Source of the DNA: Volvox africanus
Taxonomy: Eukaryota; Chlorophyta; Chlorophyceae; Chlamydomonadales; Volvocaceae
Length of the DNA stretch: 64,000 bases
NCBI GenBank assembly: GCA_030268105.1
Contig: BSDZ01000039.1
Coordinates: 62,001-126,000, forward strand
Direction: 5' to 3'
Part shown: piece after piece, positions 11,448 to 22,800 of the stretch
Layout: every line of letters starts with the position of its first letter
Numbering within the stretch: the first letter of the stretch is position 1
Position numbers and translations under genes: made by a program
The notes under the pieces: model-generated
Databases searched by the model: none
Told to the model about the DNA's origin: nothing
What the model saw: only the letters and a program-made list of their open reading frames with translations

Positions 11448-14300
11448 ATGGCCTTCATACTGTCGAACAAGGCAGCAACCACCGCCTTGGTCCGGGCGGC
11501 GTCAACCAAAAGCCCTGCTGCAGCCCTCATCGTCGCAGGCGTCTGCTCAAGGTTGAAGGTATATCGTTAACTTCGTTTATTAGCAAAATCCAAAACATTA
11601 AATAGCAATTTGAGGACGGTGTCCGGTAATAGGCGGCTTTCGCGAAATGCGCAGGCGCGCCGTAACCTCGTGGTGAGCTATGTAGCTACCCCTTTCAAGG
11701 AACAGTGGCATGTAACCGTTCATGGTCCCAGTAAGTGACAACAGTCTGATGGGCGCCCGATCACGGACCCTGTCGTTAAGTGGACGTCCTAACGGCGTTG
11801 CCGTTCCCTCGGTAGGCCCTAACAGCGACCGCGCTGGGCTGCCGCAGCTGATCTCCAAGGAGCAGGTCGAGGCACTTGAGGTGCGAAGTATTTAATGAGC
11901 CCCTGCGGTGAGGCAATGACAATGAGTTTCGTCATAGTCAGACGAATTTCTACCGCCCTACGCAGCTGTGGTGTATTCACTTTGTCCTTCTCGCCCAACC
12001 TTAAGACAAAGGATAACCCCTCATTTCCACAGACCTCCCGCAAAGCCCTCTTTTCACACATTTGCCTGGTCCAGGCCGAGCTGGACCAGGGCGCCTCTGT
12101 CGCTGCCCTGCGCCGCTTCAATGACAATTTGCGTAATATCCCTGCCGACCGCTGGGGTGCGCCGGGTAAAGGGATCGGGCAGTGGCAGGGTAGCACAAGA
12201 GGGCAGGGAGAGGGGGATGGAGGAATCCTGGCCCAGGGATGAAGCACATGGAGTGAAATTGGACTGACCAGAAGTCCCTAGGTTCCCTTCCATTCCATGA
12301 GAGAGGGGGGAGTTATGCCAAAGAGCCGCTTAGGACTGGTACTGCGGGTAAGGAATCCACCGTTGCAAAGGTTTTCTCGACGCATGTCCGCAGCCGCTTG
12401 TCCTTTCAAGGTGAGTCATCTCCCGCCCTTCCGGCATCACCCTGTCTTCCATCGTTGTCCGTGCTTGTGTCAGCCAACTAAGACCTGTTCCCTTCCGCCA
12501 TGCCCAACCGAGTTCCACTTGCCCTGCCGCCTTCCTCCTCCGGCTTTCCTCCCTCCGGCAGAGGCGGTTCTTCGACCGGTGTTTAACGAGCTGTGCTTCA
12601 ACCTGGAGTCCTTCAACCCCGCCTTCACTAGCTGCCTGCTCATGGTAGGACCAGGGGGTCTGGGGGTGGAGGGAATGATGCGTCCTGCTCGGGGAGGAGG
12701 ACCCACCGCAGAGAAAGCTCTCATCCTAAACCTGACGACATGCATTTACACGTGCAACCTATAGGAAAGCATGTTTCCAAAGTTTTGTAAGAACTTAACG
12801 ACTTTCCACGGGACGTCGTACGGGGAGGACATAAGTCTTCGGGACGTGTCTTTCTGCGCCAGGTTTTGTCGCAATTTTTTCTTGTTGTTGTTGCTGAGCG
12901 GTATTTTGTGTGTGTGTCCTTTGCCTCTCCTCGGATTTGGTACCATGGGCATTCGGAAATGCTCCGCATGTCGCCGCAGGTTCAGCGCACTATTGGCGTG
13001 TCGGACTACGTCCGCCGCGACCTAGCCCTCAAAAACCTGATCCAGCCGCTGGCCGGGGAGTACGGCATGCACAACGGTCAGGAGCAACGTGAGTATTAAA
13101 AGTCGTCCAGATATAAGCCGGTGTCTGCCGGGTACCAACCCCCCTCGCAGTGAGGGGGTTTTTTGGTATGGACATGTCCAAACACCCGAGCACCGGTCGA
13201 GTCCATCTCCCTTCGACCATTTTTCCTGTCCTTTTTAAACTGTCCCAAAGTTGTCGGCCGCCCCGGAATGGACTGTGTTTCATCTCCTTCCACCGCCGTC
13301 AGCAGATTGAGCACCACCGCATATGTTACTTCGCCCCTTCGCTTTTCCGCATGTCCGGGATTATCACCCATCGATGCAATACGACGGGCTCTGCACCAAC
13401 ATGCGGCCCAACCTCTCAAATCCCGCCGCTCACTCCGCCCTGGCAGTCAAGACCCACCGCGAGCTGTTCTCCGACTTCTTCACCTCCTTGTTCGGCTACG
13501 ACCTGCAGCAGCTGCTCGCGGATAGCCCCCCGCCTGCCGCCGCCCAGCTGCTGTTCAGCCAGATGAGCCGGGACATCATGACGGGAGGCACTCTCAGCAA
13601 CGACGCCATGGAGCAGGTGGGGGTTTCATAACGAAGTAACCGAAGTAACTGCCGTTCGTAAGGATCTCGAAGGGAGTGGGCGCAGTAGAGGGGTATCATC
13701 GCTGATGCACTCGTCTTGATGAGAGGTCAGTAACAGCGAGATCTAACTGATCGGGAGCGAGGTCTAATTTCATCGGGTTCCCATGGGATGGGGCTAACTC
13801 GCACCGCTCGACCCCCTTTCGCACTCCCCCTCCTCTCCTTTCCAGGCCAGCTATGCCTTGGGCTACAACTTGGCAATTGAGTACCTGGCGGACTACGAGA
13901 AGACATGGATGCTGGACAGCTTCCGTGCCCTGGACGAACGGATCTTCGCGGTGCTGGGCAAGAAGATCGATTGGATCTTCCTCGAGGTGCATGCAGAAGG
14001 TGGGTGGTCGGTTGTCTGAAGTTTCTTCCAGCCGTACTGTACCGTACGGTAATACATGTAAATTCTGATTACAGGTCGCTTCCCTCGTCCCAAGCCCCAC
14101 ACCAACCCCTTCTTTAACCCTTTCCCCTTCCATTCTTAGGTGAGGCCGAGCACGCCGCCATCGGCCACAACGCGGTCCTGAACCTGGTCCCAACCGACCA
14201 CATGCACATCCTGCGCCGTGCTATGGCTGATCACGACCGCGACTTCGCCGTCTTTTACAACCGCATCGCTGACATGCTGGCAGAGGGCGCCCTTGCGTGA
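11448..14300 (+). CDS. Iron-containing redox enzyme, heme-oxygenase-like fold (Haem_oxygenas_2 / HDO-type)
   Basis: Predicted all-helical enzyme of the heme-oxygenase-like iron or diiron oxidase superfamily; the substrate is unknown. Exons: 11448 to about 11551, about 11745-11880, 12075-12156 (or 12165), 12562-12644, 12980-13088, 13312-13616, 13846-13999 and 14140-14300. Phases are consistent, giving about 377-380 aa. The second half reads YALGYNLAIEYLADYEKTW, then DWIFLEVHAEGEAEHAAIGH across the last intron. The H/E...E..H spacing in EVHAEGEAEHAAIGH matches the metal-ligand helix of that family. The N-terminus (MAFILSNKAATTALVRAAST) is rich in Ala, Ser and Thr with basic residues and few acids, which suggests an organelle transit peptide. 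The exon 1/2 boundary and the acceptor at 13312 are the weakest points of the model. Members of this superfamily include the CADD-type pABA enzyme and UndA; membership here is by motif only. Confidence 0.75.
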
Positions 14301-14644
14301 GAAGGCGCATGTCTCTCCACAGCCCTGCCCTGGCCACCGGGCCCCGTCCTGTGCTTGGTGTGATTGATGATCAAAGCACAGGCCAACGAAGGCACTTCGC
14401 GGCCCTATATGGGTCTCGTAATGTACTCGGGGAGTCTGGAGGCGGCCAGTCCAGCCGATGGTCAAGTCGACCCGATTGTGAGGGCCAATGGATGGCCGTC
14501 CTCGATGGAGGGATGGCAACCTATGCAGCTCAGCAGCCTTCCCCTCCATCCGCTACATATACCACCTGGCTTGACCCAATCCGCGTACACCCGGGGGCAG
14601 CTGGCAACCCTAATAAATCCACACACGATGTGTATGTCTGATTT

Positions 14645-14649
14645 TGTAA
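14645..14649 (+). terminator. TGTAA polyadenylation motif of the redox-enzyme gene
   Basis: TGTAA lies about 345 bases after the stop of the redox-enzyme gene. The convergent kelch gene stops at 14688, so mature 3' ends of the two genes would overlap or abut. Confidence 0.5.
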
Positions 14650-14687
14650 ATGTGTACACAATTATTTATACCGGTGTAATGCAGACG

Positions 14688-16235
14688 TTATAGTTCATCA
14701 TTCGTGCGTGTTTCCCGCCGCTCCCGTTGCCCGCCCTGCCTCAAGGCACACGCCATCGCACCATCTGTTTCACCCACCCCACCTCGCAGCAGCGCCGCAA
14801 CACCCAAATCCGAGTCCGATCCGAAACTTTGAACTTGACCCAAATCGAAATCTTGATCCAAGCCCAGTCCCAGATCAAGCCGCAGCGCTTCGTTGACGTA
14901 GTAGTATTGATACAACGGACGTGGGGGCTGATCCAGATGGCACAGATGTCCGCCAAACACGTAGGCAGCGCCGCCGACTGCGGCACCCCTGGTGTCGTAC
15001 AACGCGATGGGGAGATCCGGCAGCCTTGCCCAGATAATCCGTGTTACAGAGCAGTCGGTGGTAAAGGCCCAAACCTGTGAGGAACATGTCAATCCAGGAG
15101 TGGTGGTCGACCCGCCGGCGATGACACCCACACGCAGCCGTGCAGGTGCTGTCCCTGCCTCTGGCGCCCGGGCTGCGTTTGAATCGCGCAGTGACGGATC
15201 GCAGGTGGTGGAGGACGCGGACGTAGAGCTGTCACCGGTTTTGGACAGATCCGTGCAGGCCTTCTTGCTACCAGCAAGAGCAGCATCAACAGCAGATGGC
15301 GGCAGCGTTAGAGTTGTGGTCATGGCGGCCTGATAAAAGTGCCCGATTGGTGTCACTGCCGCTCCGCCGTCAGCTTCCACCTGCAGTGCCGGACGCAGCT
15401 TCTGCCATTGCCGTACCGCAATGTCAAAGAACCAGGCATCGTTGTGAACCTTGTATGTGCCGTCGGCTTGCTGTGATTGTCCGCCGTACACGATGAAGCC
15501 GACTGCCTGGGCGGTGACCCATGGCAACATGGCATGACCACACCTGGACCCGGGGCCGCCATTCTCTTCGGTGACCTCATCCAATAACATCTCCCAGCGA
15601 TCATCAATAGGGTTGTACGACCATACATCACCGCGGTCACGGCCCATGCCACCGTACAGTACAAATTTGCCCAGAACGGCGGCAGCACCCGCCATATGGC
15701 GCTTTCCGGGGCCGCCACCGAATGGGCGGAGGAATGACCAGGTGAGGTTGGTGAGGTCAAAGCGCCACAGCTCATTGAAATCGTGCCCCGGTCGGTAGTC
15801 TTCGCGGTTAGTACGGCTGTAACCGCCATCACTTCCGCCGTACAGCAGCAGTGCGCCATCCAACAACGCGGACACGTGGCCAAAGCGGCCGCATGGGGCA
15901 CGTGGGATGCGGCTTCGGGAGTAGGCGCCATAGGCTTCGGACTGAGAGAGGTGGGCGGACAGCCGCTCCCACGTGTAGGAGCCGTCCGCCATGTTAATTG
16001 CCCAGGTGTCGCTGAGCCAATTCGGGAGAGAGTGATCCCGATCATAGTAGTATCCATGGGTGGTAAGCAGTTTGCCTTTATAGGAATGGCATGTGTGACC
16101 ATAGCGTATGGAAGGGCAAAAGTCAGTACCAGCTGCCCCCCGCGACTGTGGATGCACTGTTTGCCATTTCCCAGCGACAGTCGTGAATACGCATAACATC
16201 ATCATGCTCCCCACAAGATGTTGAACACTATCCAT
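14688..16235 (-). CDS. Secretory-pathway kelch-repeat protein with C-terminal NDEL
   Basis: Single open frame of 515 aa from the ATG at 16235. The N-terminus (about residues 7-22, VGSMMMLCVFTTVAG) reads as a cleavable signal peptide. Kelch-type blades follow, each with a hydrophobic strand, a GG pair and a later Trp: LLLYGGSDGGYS, FVLYGGMGRDRGDVWSYNP, FIVYGGQSQQADGTYKVHND and AAYVFGGHLCHLDQ. A propeller of about six blades is plausible. Paired cysteines in the first 60 residues suit an oxidising lumen. The last residues are TNDEL then stop, similar to KDEL/HDEL ER-retrieval signals, so residence in the ER lumen is a reasonable inference. A Ser/Thr/Ala-rich insert (about residues 320-365) interrupts the repeats. 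No intron is needed. The molecular partner is unknown. Confidence 0.82.
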   Translation of the reverse strand: MDSVQHLVGSMMMLCVFTTVAGKWQTVHPQSRGAAGTDFCPSIRYGHTCHSYKGKLLTTHGYYYDRDHSLPNWLSDTWAINMADGSYTWERLSAHLSQSEAYGAYSRSRIPRAPCGRFGHVSALLDGALLLYGGSDGGYSRTNREDYRPGHDFNELWRFDLTNLTWSFLRPFGGGPGKRHMAGAAAVLGKFVLYGGMGRDRGDVWSYNPIDDRWEMLLDEVTEENGGPGSRCGHAMLPWVTAQAVGFIVYGGQSQQADGTYKVHNDAWFFDIAVRQWQKLRPALQVEADGGAAVTPIGHFYQAAMTTTLTLPPSAVDAALAGSKKACTDLSKTGDSSTSASSTTCDPSLRDSNAARAPEAGTAPARLRVGVIAGGSTTTPGLTCSSQVWAFTTDCSVTRIIWARLPDLPIALYDTRGAAVGGAAYVFGGHLCHLDQPPRPLYQYYYVNEALRLDLGLGLDQDFDLGQVQSFGSDSDLGVAALLRGGVGETDGAMACALRQGGQRERRETRTNDEL

Positions 16236-19200
16236 CCTTCCAGTGAAATGTTCTTCCTTAAGTTAGTAAACAACACCGCTACCTTCCAGAGGACTTTCGG
16301 AAACTTGATCTTATACGTCCTCCAGGATTACTCGATAAATAAAGGTAACATGAATGATCATATGGATGCTGGCTGGTTATGTAACAGTGTATGACAAATT
16401 CCCTGCAACCTGACTGGAAGTTCCCTGCAACCTGACTGCACCAATTATGGGAAGCTTTCAAGTGGCTTTATGTTTTTCAGCAACTTTTTTCGTATAACGA
16501 CTAGCTTTTGGGGCCATTAACCCGCCTAAAACAATAAAATCGCAAGAGGCAACTCCTTGTTCGTACGGGAGGATCGGCTTCGGTTTCCCTTCTTTTCTCG
16601 TTAGAAATTGGGATCAGCTGCCAGGCTGATCAACACTTACAACGTTCCAGAAAAGGATGCTCGAGTTCCAGGCTTAAATAGTAAGTTCATCATCATCCGC
16701 ATCTAATATGCCTTTAGGGCTCCGTACCTGCCTTGTTGGGAAGAAACATCGGCACTGCAGATTCCATGCATCTCTTAAAAACAAAAATATCATAGCCGGT
16801 TATAATATCCTTGCATGCGTTGTACTGGAGCTTCATCAAGAGAGCGGCCGCTAGCTTGACAGTGTCGTGATTGCCATTCATGCATGCTGAAGTACGCTGA
16901 TAGAGCAGGCGACATGTTTTAATTAATACCCGTAATTCGGAGTCTGCGGTACTTTGTGACGTTACTACACGGTCCCATACATAGATTGCAGGCCAAGTAA
17001 ACGGTTATATGGCTACAAGCCCGCTGCCCCACCTCCAAAACAAAGCCCTGGTACACAAAGTTAAATTACGCGGTTACATTACATCATGTTGTTCCATCAG
17101 TTTGCAGCATGCTATTGTGGGCACTGATAGCCATGACAGCAAGGGATGACAGGAAAGGGATAGGTAAAATTGGCCCTCCCCTCCCCATCCGTCCATCCGT
17201 CCCTCCACTCCATCCTATTATGTTTGTGCCCATGCTTACATTCTCAGCCAATTGCCAAAACGCTGCTCAACTCAGATCTGTGATCCAATCAAATGAGTGG
17301 GCCGTTGAGCATTTTGTGTCGATGGGGAAACCGGATCGCGTCCAGATACCTTAAAGCATCATATTGCGGCTTTAACGAACGGGTCAAATGTAAGGGCAAC
17401 TATAAGACAGGGGGTCAGTCTTACAATTGTTTGTCGTTCGATTCTTCATTTTCATACAAACCTATGCCTATGAGTGTAGTTTTACAGTCGGGCCCGATTG
17501 GCGATATAGGCCTTCCGGCCCTGGGGCTGTGCTGCTATCAATTGAGCCCCGACTTAACGATAGCGTCGACTATTTCCAGCGGCTCCGGTGTGTTTCCTCG
17601 TACCGCGTTCGGCCCGTGGGCCCTCTGGCTGAACCGTTTCGGTCAGTAGCCCACTGTACGGCACGCACGGGACACACTACTTCTTCGGTTCTTGATTTTG
17701 GCAGGTGGCAATCTCGCCTCCATCGTTTCAATCTCTGGTGATATATGCGGCCAGTATAATGCATTTGTGTCCGTATATGAACCGTTGTAGAACGAGTCGT
17801 CAACCGACGAAGGTGTAGGAAACGGAGCCCTCCGTGTAACTCCGATTGCCTAAATGCGTAATCTTAGCACACCTATATAACATCCCTTGTACATGCATCT
17901 TACAAGCCTATAACAAAAAATATTGTTCAATCAGCTCGTACGCGAAAGGCGAGGACCCAGTAGCTGATCAGCGCGGGGGCAGTAAACGGACGAAACAGGT
18001 CGCTGGATTTACCTCTGGTAGAAGGCTGTATGGGTACCAGCGACGTGCACTTGAGACAAAGTACGAAGGACGTCCCAAGACATGTTTCAATACAGTAATT
18101 TAGTAAATGAAAAAAAGGCGTGGTAATGCCGTATAGTGTGTAGCGTACGTATAGGAAGTAATAAGCACGTAGCCGGTGTTTTCAGGTGGCGCACACAGGT
18201 GGCCTGTCCTTAAACCGCTAAGCTGACTCGTGGTTCCGGCTCCGTACTTTTGCTTAGGCATGGAGATTTCAATGTAGGGTGCAACTTGCGCTGTCGGGTG
18301 CACTGGTGCCGCTGCCGACCTGCATCATTGAGAGGCCCTGAGGGGTCTGGTTAGGTTGAGCCGGGACTGATGGGTAGTAGCCGTTCAAGCGTAAGTGAAT
18401 TTTAGTCAGTGAACTGCCGCTCCAGTGACTAAGAGCTCTCCCTCCCTTATATGCACTGCGAGCACTCGTTCCGCGATCTAAAAATGCGGATAGCGTCCCA
18501 GACGGTTTTTAGTTTCGAAAACCGGCAATACAAGTGCGCAACACGGAAGACGACGTTTGAGAAGATCATCGCCCATCATGCGATGGCTTTGGTACAGAGC
18601 GGCACGTGACCGTTCCTCGATACCTTCTTGATACGGACGGCAGTTGGCAGAGAAACCGAATACGATGCGAGACATCGGAGGTAATTTTTTGCTTCTTTTT
18701 CAGAAGGGAAAAAAGCAAAGCCCAACGGGGAACGTGCCATGATGCCATACAATTTTTATTATGCACGAGAGGTACGTTTTGTCGGCCGACCGGCATTATA
18801 GATATGAACGTATCATATGGGTTCGGAAGGTTTGAATGTTCTTTAAAGGATTATTCCTTTGACCTCCGTTTTAGTGTACTTCACATACAATAAGCCACCA
18901 TGTTGGATCCTAAGATTATTGATAGGCCTTCAGTTCAGTGAAAACTATGTTTTGTTATAGAGACGGAGGTCCGTGTATGAGCGTTAACGGTGTTTGGTTT
19001 CCACCCGTACTTGTCCTCGGCTGCTCAACGCCGCGCTGCGGCGCGTCCCGACACAGCATACCCCGTAATTAGGAATGGGTCCACGGAGGCCGGTACGGAT
19101 GAAAGCTTGCAAACTTGGACTTTCAGCACTAAGCTTATGTGGCTCAGATCAAGGCCACCAGGACACAACCCAAAACGAGCCCGTTTTTGCCAAATCCTTC

Positions 19201-19862
19201 TCTAGGAAAACTTGCAGGAGAAGCCAAAAAGCAAGCACAATGATCACTTTGTTTTATTTCATGGCGAATGGTAATTATCAAAGGCCTTGCATGGAAGCCG
19301 TTGGCATACGAAGTACTCCGAGCATTCAGGGTTGCGGCCAATATTACCACTGGGATAGATGAAATCCTGACTGAAAAGAATCGCCGAATCTCTAATATCC
19401 GGAGCAAAACCTCTAAACGCTTATCGTTGCCGCTACGGCGACGTCAGTGTGCCGTTCTCACAGTGTCACTAACTAAGCACATCAGCCAATCTCAGCCCAT
19501 GCCTCAAGTTTCTCATACGAGATCATTCCAGAGACGTCTAGCCCTTTGCCATGTTATTGTATTGCCGGATTGCGTACCTGAAGACATTTTTTGAAACCCT
19601 CCTTACCTAAACTACGTCTTTAAAACTCAGTACATCATACGTTTGATGGTTAATATCTATGCAGGATTTCAGGCAACAAGGTTGATTGGACGCGCTGTGG
19701 CTGTGGCCCGCCGTATCGTTGTGCGTCGCGCCCAAGTACGGTGCATCATAGCTTCTGTAAGCCATATGGTTGACAATACAAGACAGGCTCCGCGAGTGTA
19801 AGAAAATATTTTTCGTTAGTGAACGGTAAAGAAGCCTATCGGAGCTTGTGGTTGCAGTTGCT
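16236..19862. promoter_or_regulatory. Long intergenic region upstream of the kelch and VARL genes
   Basis: This 3.6-kb region is less GC-rich than the flanking genes. It separates the divergent kelch and VARL start codons. Only short open frames occur (longest about 118 codons at 17293-17649) and none is recognisable. An 18-base direct duplication with a 22-base period lies at 16399-16438. It probably holds the VARL promoter and 5' UTR, possibly with non-coding exons. Confidence 0.4.
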
Positions 19863-22800
19863 ATGATGGCCGCTGCACGCGGCGCTCGACACGCAGCTCC
19901 ACAGGCTGAGTCCTCAGGACTGCTTGGCATACTGTTATGTGAAGGATACGAGGATAACGCTGACTCCAGTACCGTGCCGCGCTCGGCACAGTTAGCTACG
20001 CACCCAAGCTCCAACGACAACAAAGATAAACTTGAGCGTGGACACGCAGTCGATATAAGTAACAACTTTTATTTCGGCAGCTCTGACCTCCTCCCGCAGC
20101 GCCCACCTGACACTCCAGCAATCAGTAGTGGACATCGCGCAGTTGGACTGGACGGACCTACCGGCTGGGCAAGTGCGAACACGTCCAATGACAGACGATT
20201 TGTAAGACCAGTTATGGCTGATTTGATTGCATTGGACTCATCCGCCCGTTGCGGAATGTTTTTGTGTAGCGCCTTATATCTAACGTTCAAGTCGTGCGAA
20301 CCCGTTCTTGACCAGCAGTCTTCACAGCCGCTCCCTCTGCCACAGGTCCAGCTATACCAACACCAAACAACAGAATCTGCCTGGTCGTCGCACCGTCACC
20401 ACGATCCGTCCAGCACGCAGCTAGGCATTCCATTCACACCTGTCGGACTTTGCAACAACACCGACGAGGCCGCCACGGCAAGCGCATCCGGTCCCTGCTA
20501 CGGAGCCCCATGTCGGCCAGAGTCACTTGTTGCTTCCTCCCCGCACCCTGTTACGACTACCACCACCGGCACCACCACCACCTCCCAGTTGCTTGGTCTA
20601 GAGTCAACCACCGGATCCGCAAGTTCCACTGCTGCGGCTAGCCTCCCTGTTGATGCGCCCGGAGGGTCAGAGACCTTAGGTGCTTACGCACCAGCACCTC
20701 GGGGGGCGCCTATAGGCCCAGCTGCCATTCCCTACCTCATGAGCGCCGGACCCATATGCCGGCAAGGCTACACCCCATCACTGGCCTGCAGTCCGGCGGC
20801 AGCACGTGGTGGCTCCTTCCCGGCCAGCGCCTCTGCTGCAACTCGACAGCCACAAGGAGGGCCCCCAGGGCCCACGGCCTTGGCCTCCGGTCCCGGCACT
20901 GGCGCATGGCTGCGAGGGGCATCTCACCGCCTGGGGCCACAACTGGGATACTATGACGTAGCGACGCCACCACAGGGAGTGTCTGGGCTACATCCGTATC
21001 TGGACTATGGTGAAGCGGTGGCCCCGGTAGCTTCGATCAGTCTGGGGACCGCGCCGTCAACAGGGCTCGGTGGCAACACCCAGGAGATTAGCAGCGGCGG
21101 CGAGGGCACAGCGGCAGGAGCGGCGGGAATGTCGGCGGCTGTTCATCAGGGCATTGCTCAGCCGCTGCCGCAATCTGGCTCAATGGTGGCTGTGTTAGGG
21201 CCGGGAGCGGGATGCATAGACAATCATGTCAGGCACTCGCAACTCCAGCCACAAGTCCACTCCCACCCACACCAACACCAACACCATGCACATTCGGACG
21301 CAGGCGCGAAGCTTGAGGCCAATGGCGCAGCTAATAGCGGTCATGGAGCTGGCGCTGGCGGCGCGGACGACCGCATCTCGTACTTGTCGCAGCAGCCCAC
21401 GGAAATGCCGTGGCCGTCTTCGTCTAAGGCATGCTACAAGAATGGAATAACTGCCGCTGCCGGAGCCGCTGGTGCGGGTTCCCTTGACTTGCCCCGCACT
21501 CCGTCCAGCTCTGCATTATCGCCATCTACTTGCAGCAGCGGGCCCTCGCTGGAGCCGGGTGCACGGCCTGGTTTGCCATACATGTCTTACCACCCGCCGC
21601 CACCGATGCATGTCCATCCGCACCACGCACACCTCTATCACCCCCGAGTGCATCTGCCCAAGCGCTACGCGTGGCCGGACGGATACGGCAGGTACGACCC
21701 GGCGTACGCACCGTACTGGCCGTCCCCACATTATCAATCCATGCCGGTATGTCGTACGGGGTCATGGCATAACGGCACTATGCCACGAGGGCCTCCTGGA
21801 GCGATGACTGGACCTCACACGGCAGCAACACGGGTATCGATGGATCCGGCCAGTGGCAACAACATATTGCGAATAAACGCTCCTGTTGCACGACAGTCGG
21901 CGCTTCCCGGTATTACGTCATCACCCGAGAAGCCGCAGCAGCAGGCAAGTGGTCACCCGGCTGAAGGTGCCATGCCGGCAGCATTGACTGCAGCAACGTC
22001 GGTCGATCTGTACGATGGGCGCAATGGCGGAGGACCTCGTCCCGCGGGAACAATATATGGCAGACGGACGGTGATGCCATTCGCAGGGTCAATCGCGCCA
22101 TACCCAGTCAGCATGCGGAGCTCAGTGCCTGGCGGCGCCCCTCGCTTCATGCGTTCATCCTCCTTCGACAGCCTAGGTCTGCCTCCTGCGCCCGTACCCA
22201 TGCCGGTACCAATGTCTGCACGCGATCCCCAGCAGCAGCAGCAGCAGCAGCAGCAGCATGGATCCTCGGCGATGGTTAAGGAGGAGGCCCTTCCTCACGA
22301 CGCACCCATGATGGAGATGGCCCCTTCTCCGGGGCAACCGCCGCTGCTGGAAACTCGGGAATCTTCCAAGCGGCGACGGATAACGGCTTCTTGGTCCCTC
22401 CCTGGGCCTCTGTCAAGTGTTCCCTCAGCGCCGCCGGGGCTGATGCAGCCCATCCCGCAGCCACCGGAGCTACAGTCGCAGCTATCACAGCCGACCTGCC
22501 ACACTATTCCGGACGCGGCAAACGGGTCTACGGCAGCAGTGACACCAGCGGAGGCGCAACTGCTATCGCATTCTCCGTATGCATTTACGCCTGCTGCAGC
22601 TCATGCGGGATCAGGGTCTCAGGCAGCGCATGGGTCCGACTCCAGCATGTGCGCGAACCCTGGCCCGGCTGGAGGACCGGGACCTGGGCAGCTGGGAGCT
22701 TGCTTGCAGCAGCCGGGGACGGCAGTGGGGAGCTCAACTTCCGTCCTGGCCGTGCACACGCCCTTCCGCACGGCATTGGCGCAGATGGGCACCGGCGGTG

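Noticed and set aside
15060..15090. Possible intron in the kelch gene (splice-like CAG near 15076)
   Set aside because: The frame continues through this point and keeps propeller-like sequence, so no intron is required.
15353..16102. 249-codon alternative minus-strand frame within the kelch gene
   Set aside because: It overlaps the kelch frame on the same strand in another phase and is Thr/Pro/Ala-biased; the kelch frame has the GG and Trp signatures.
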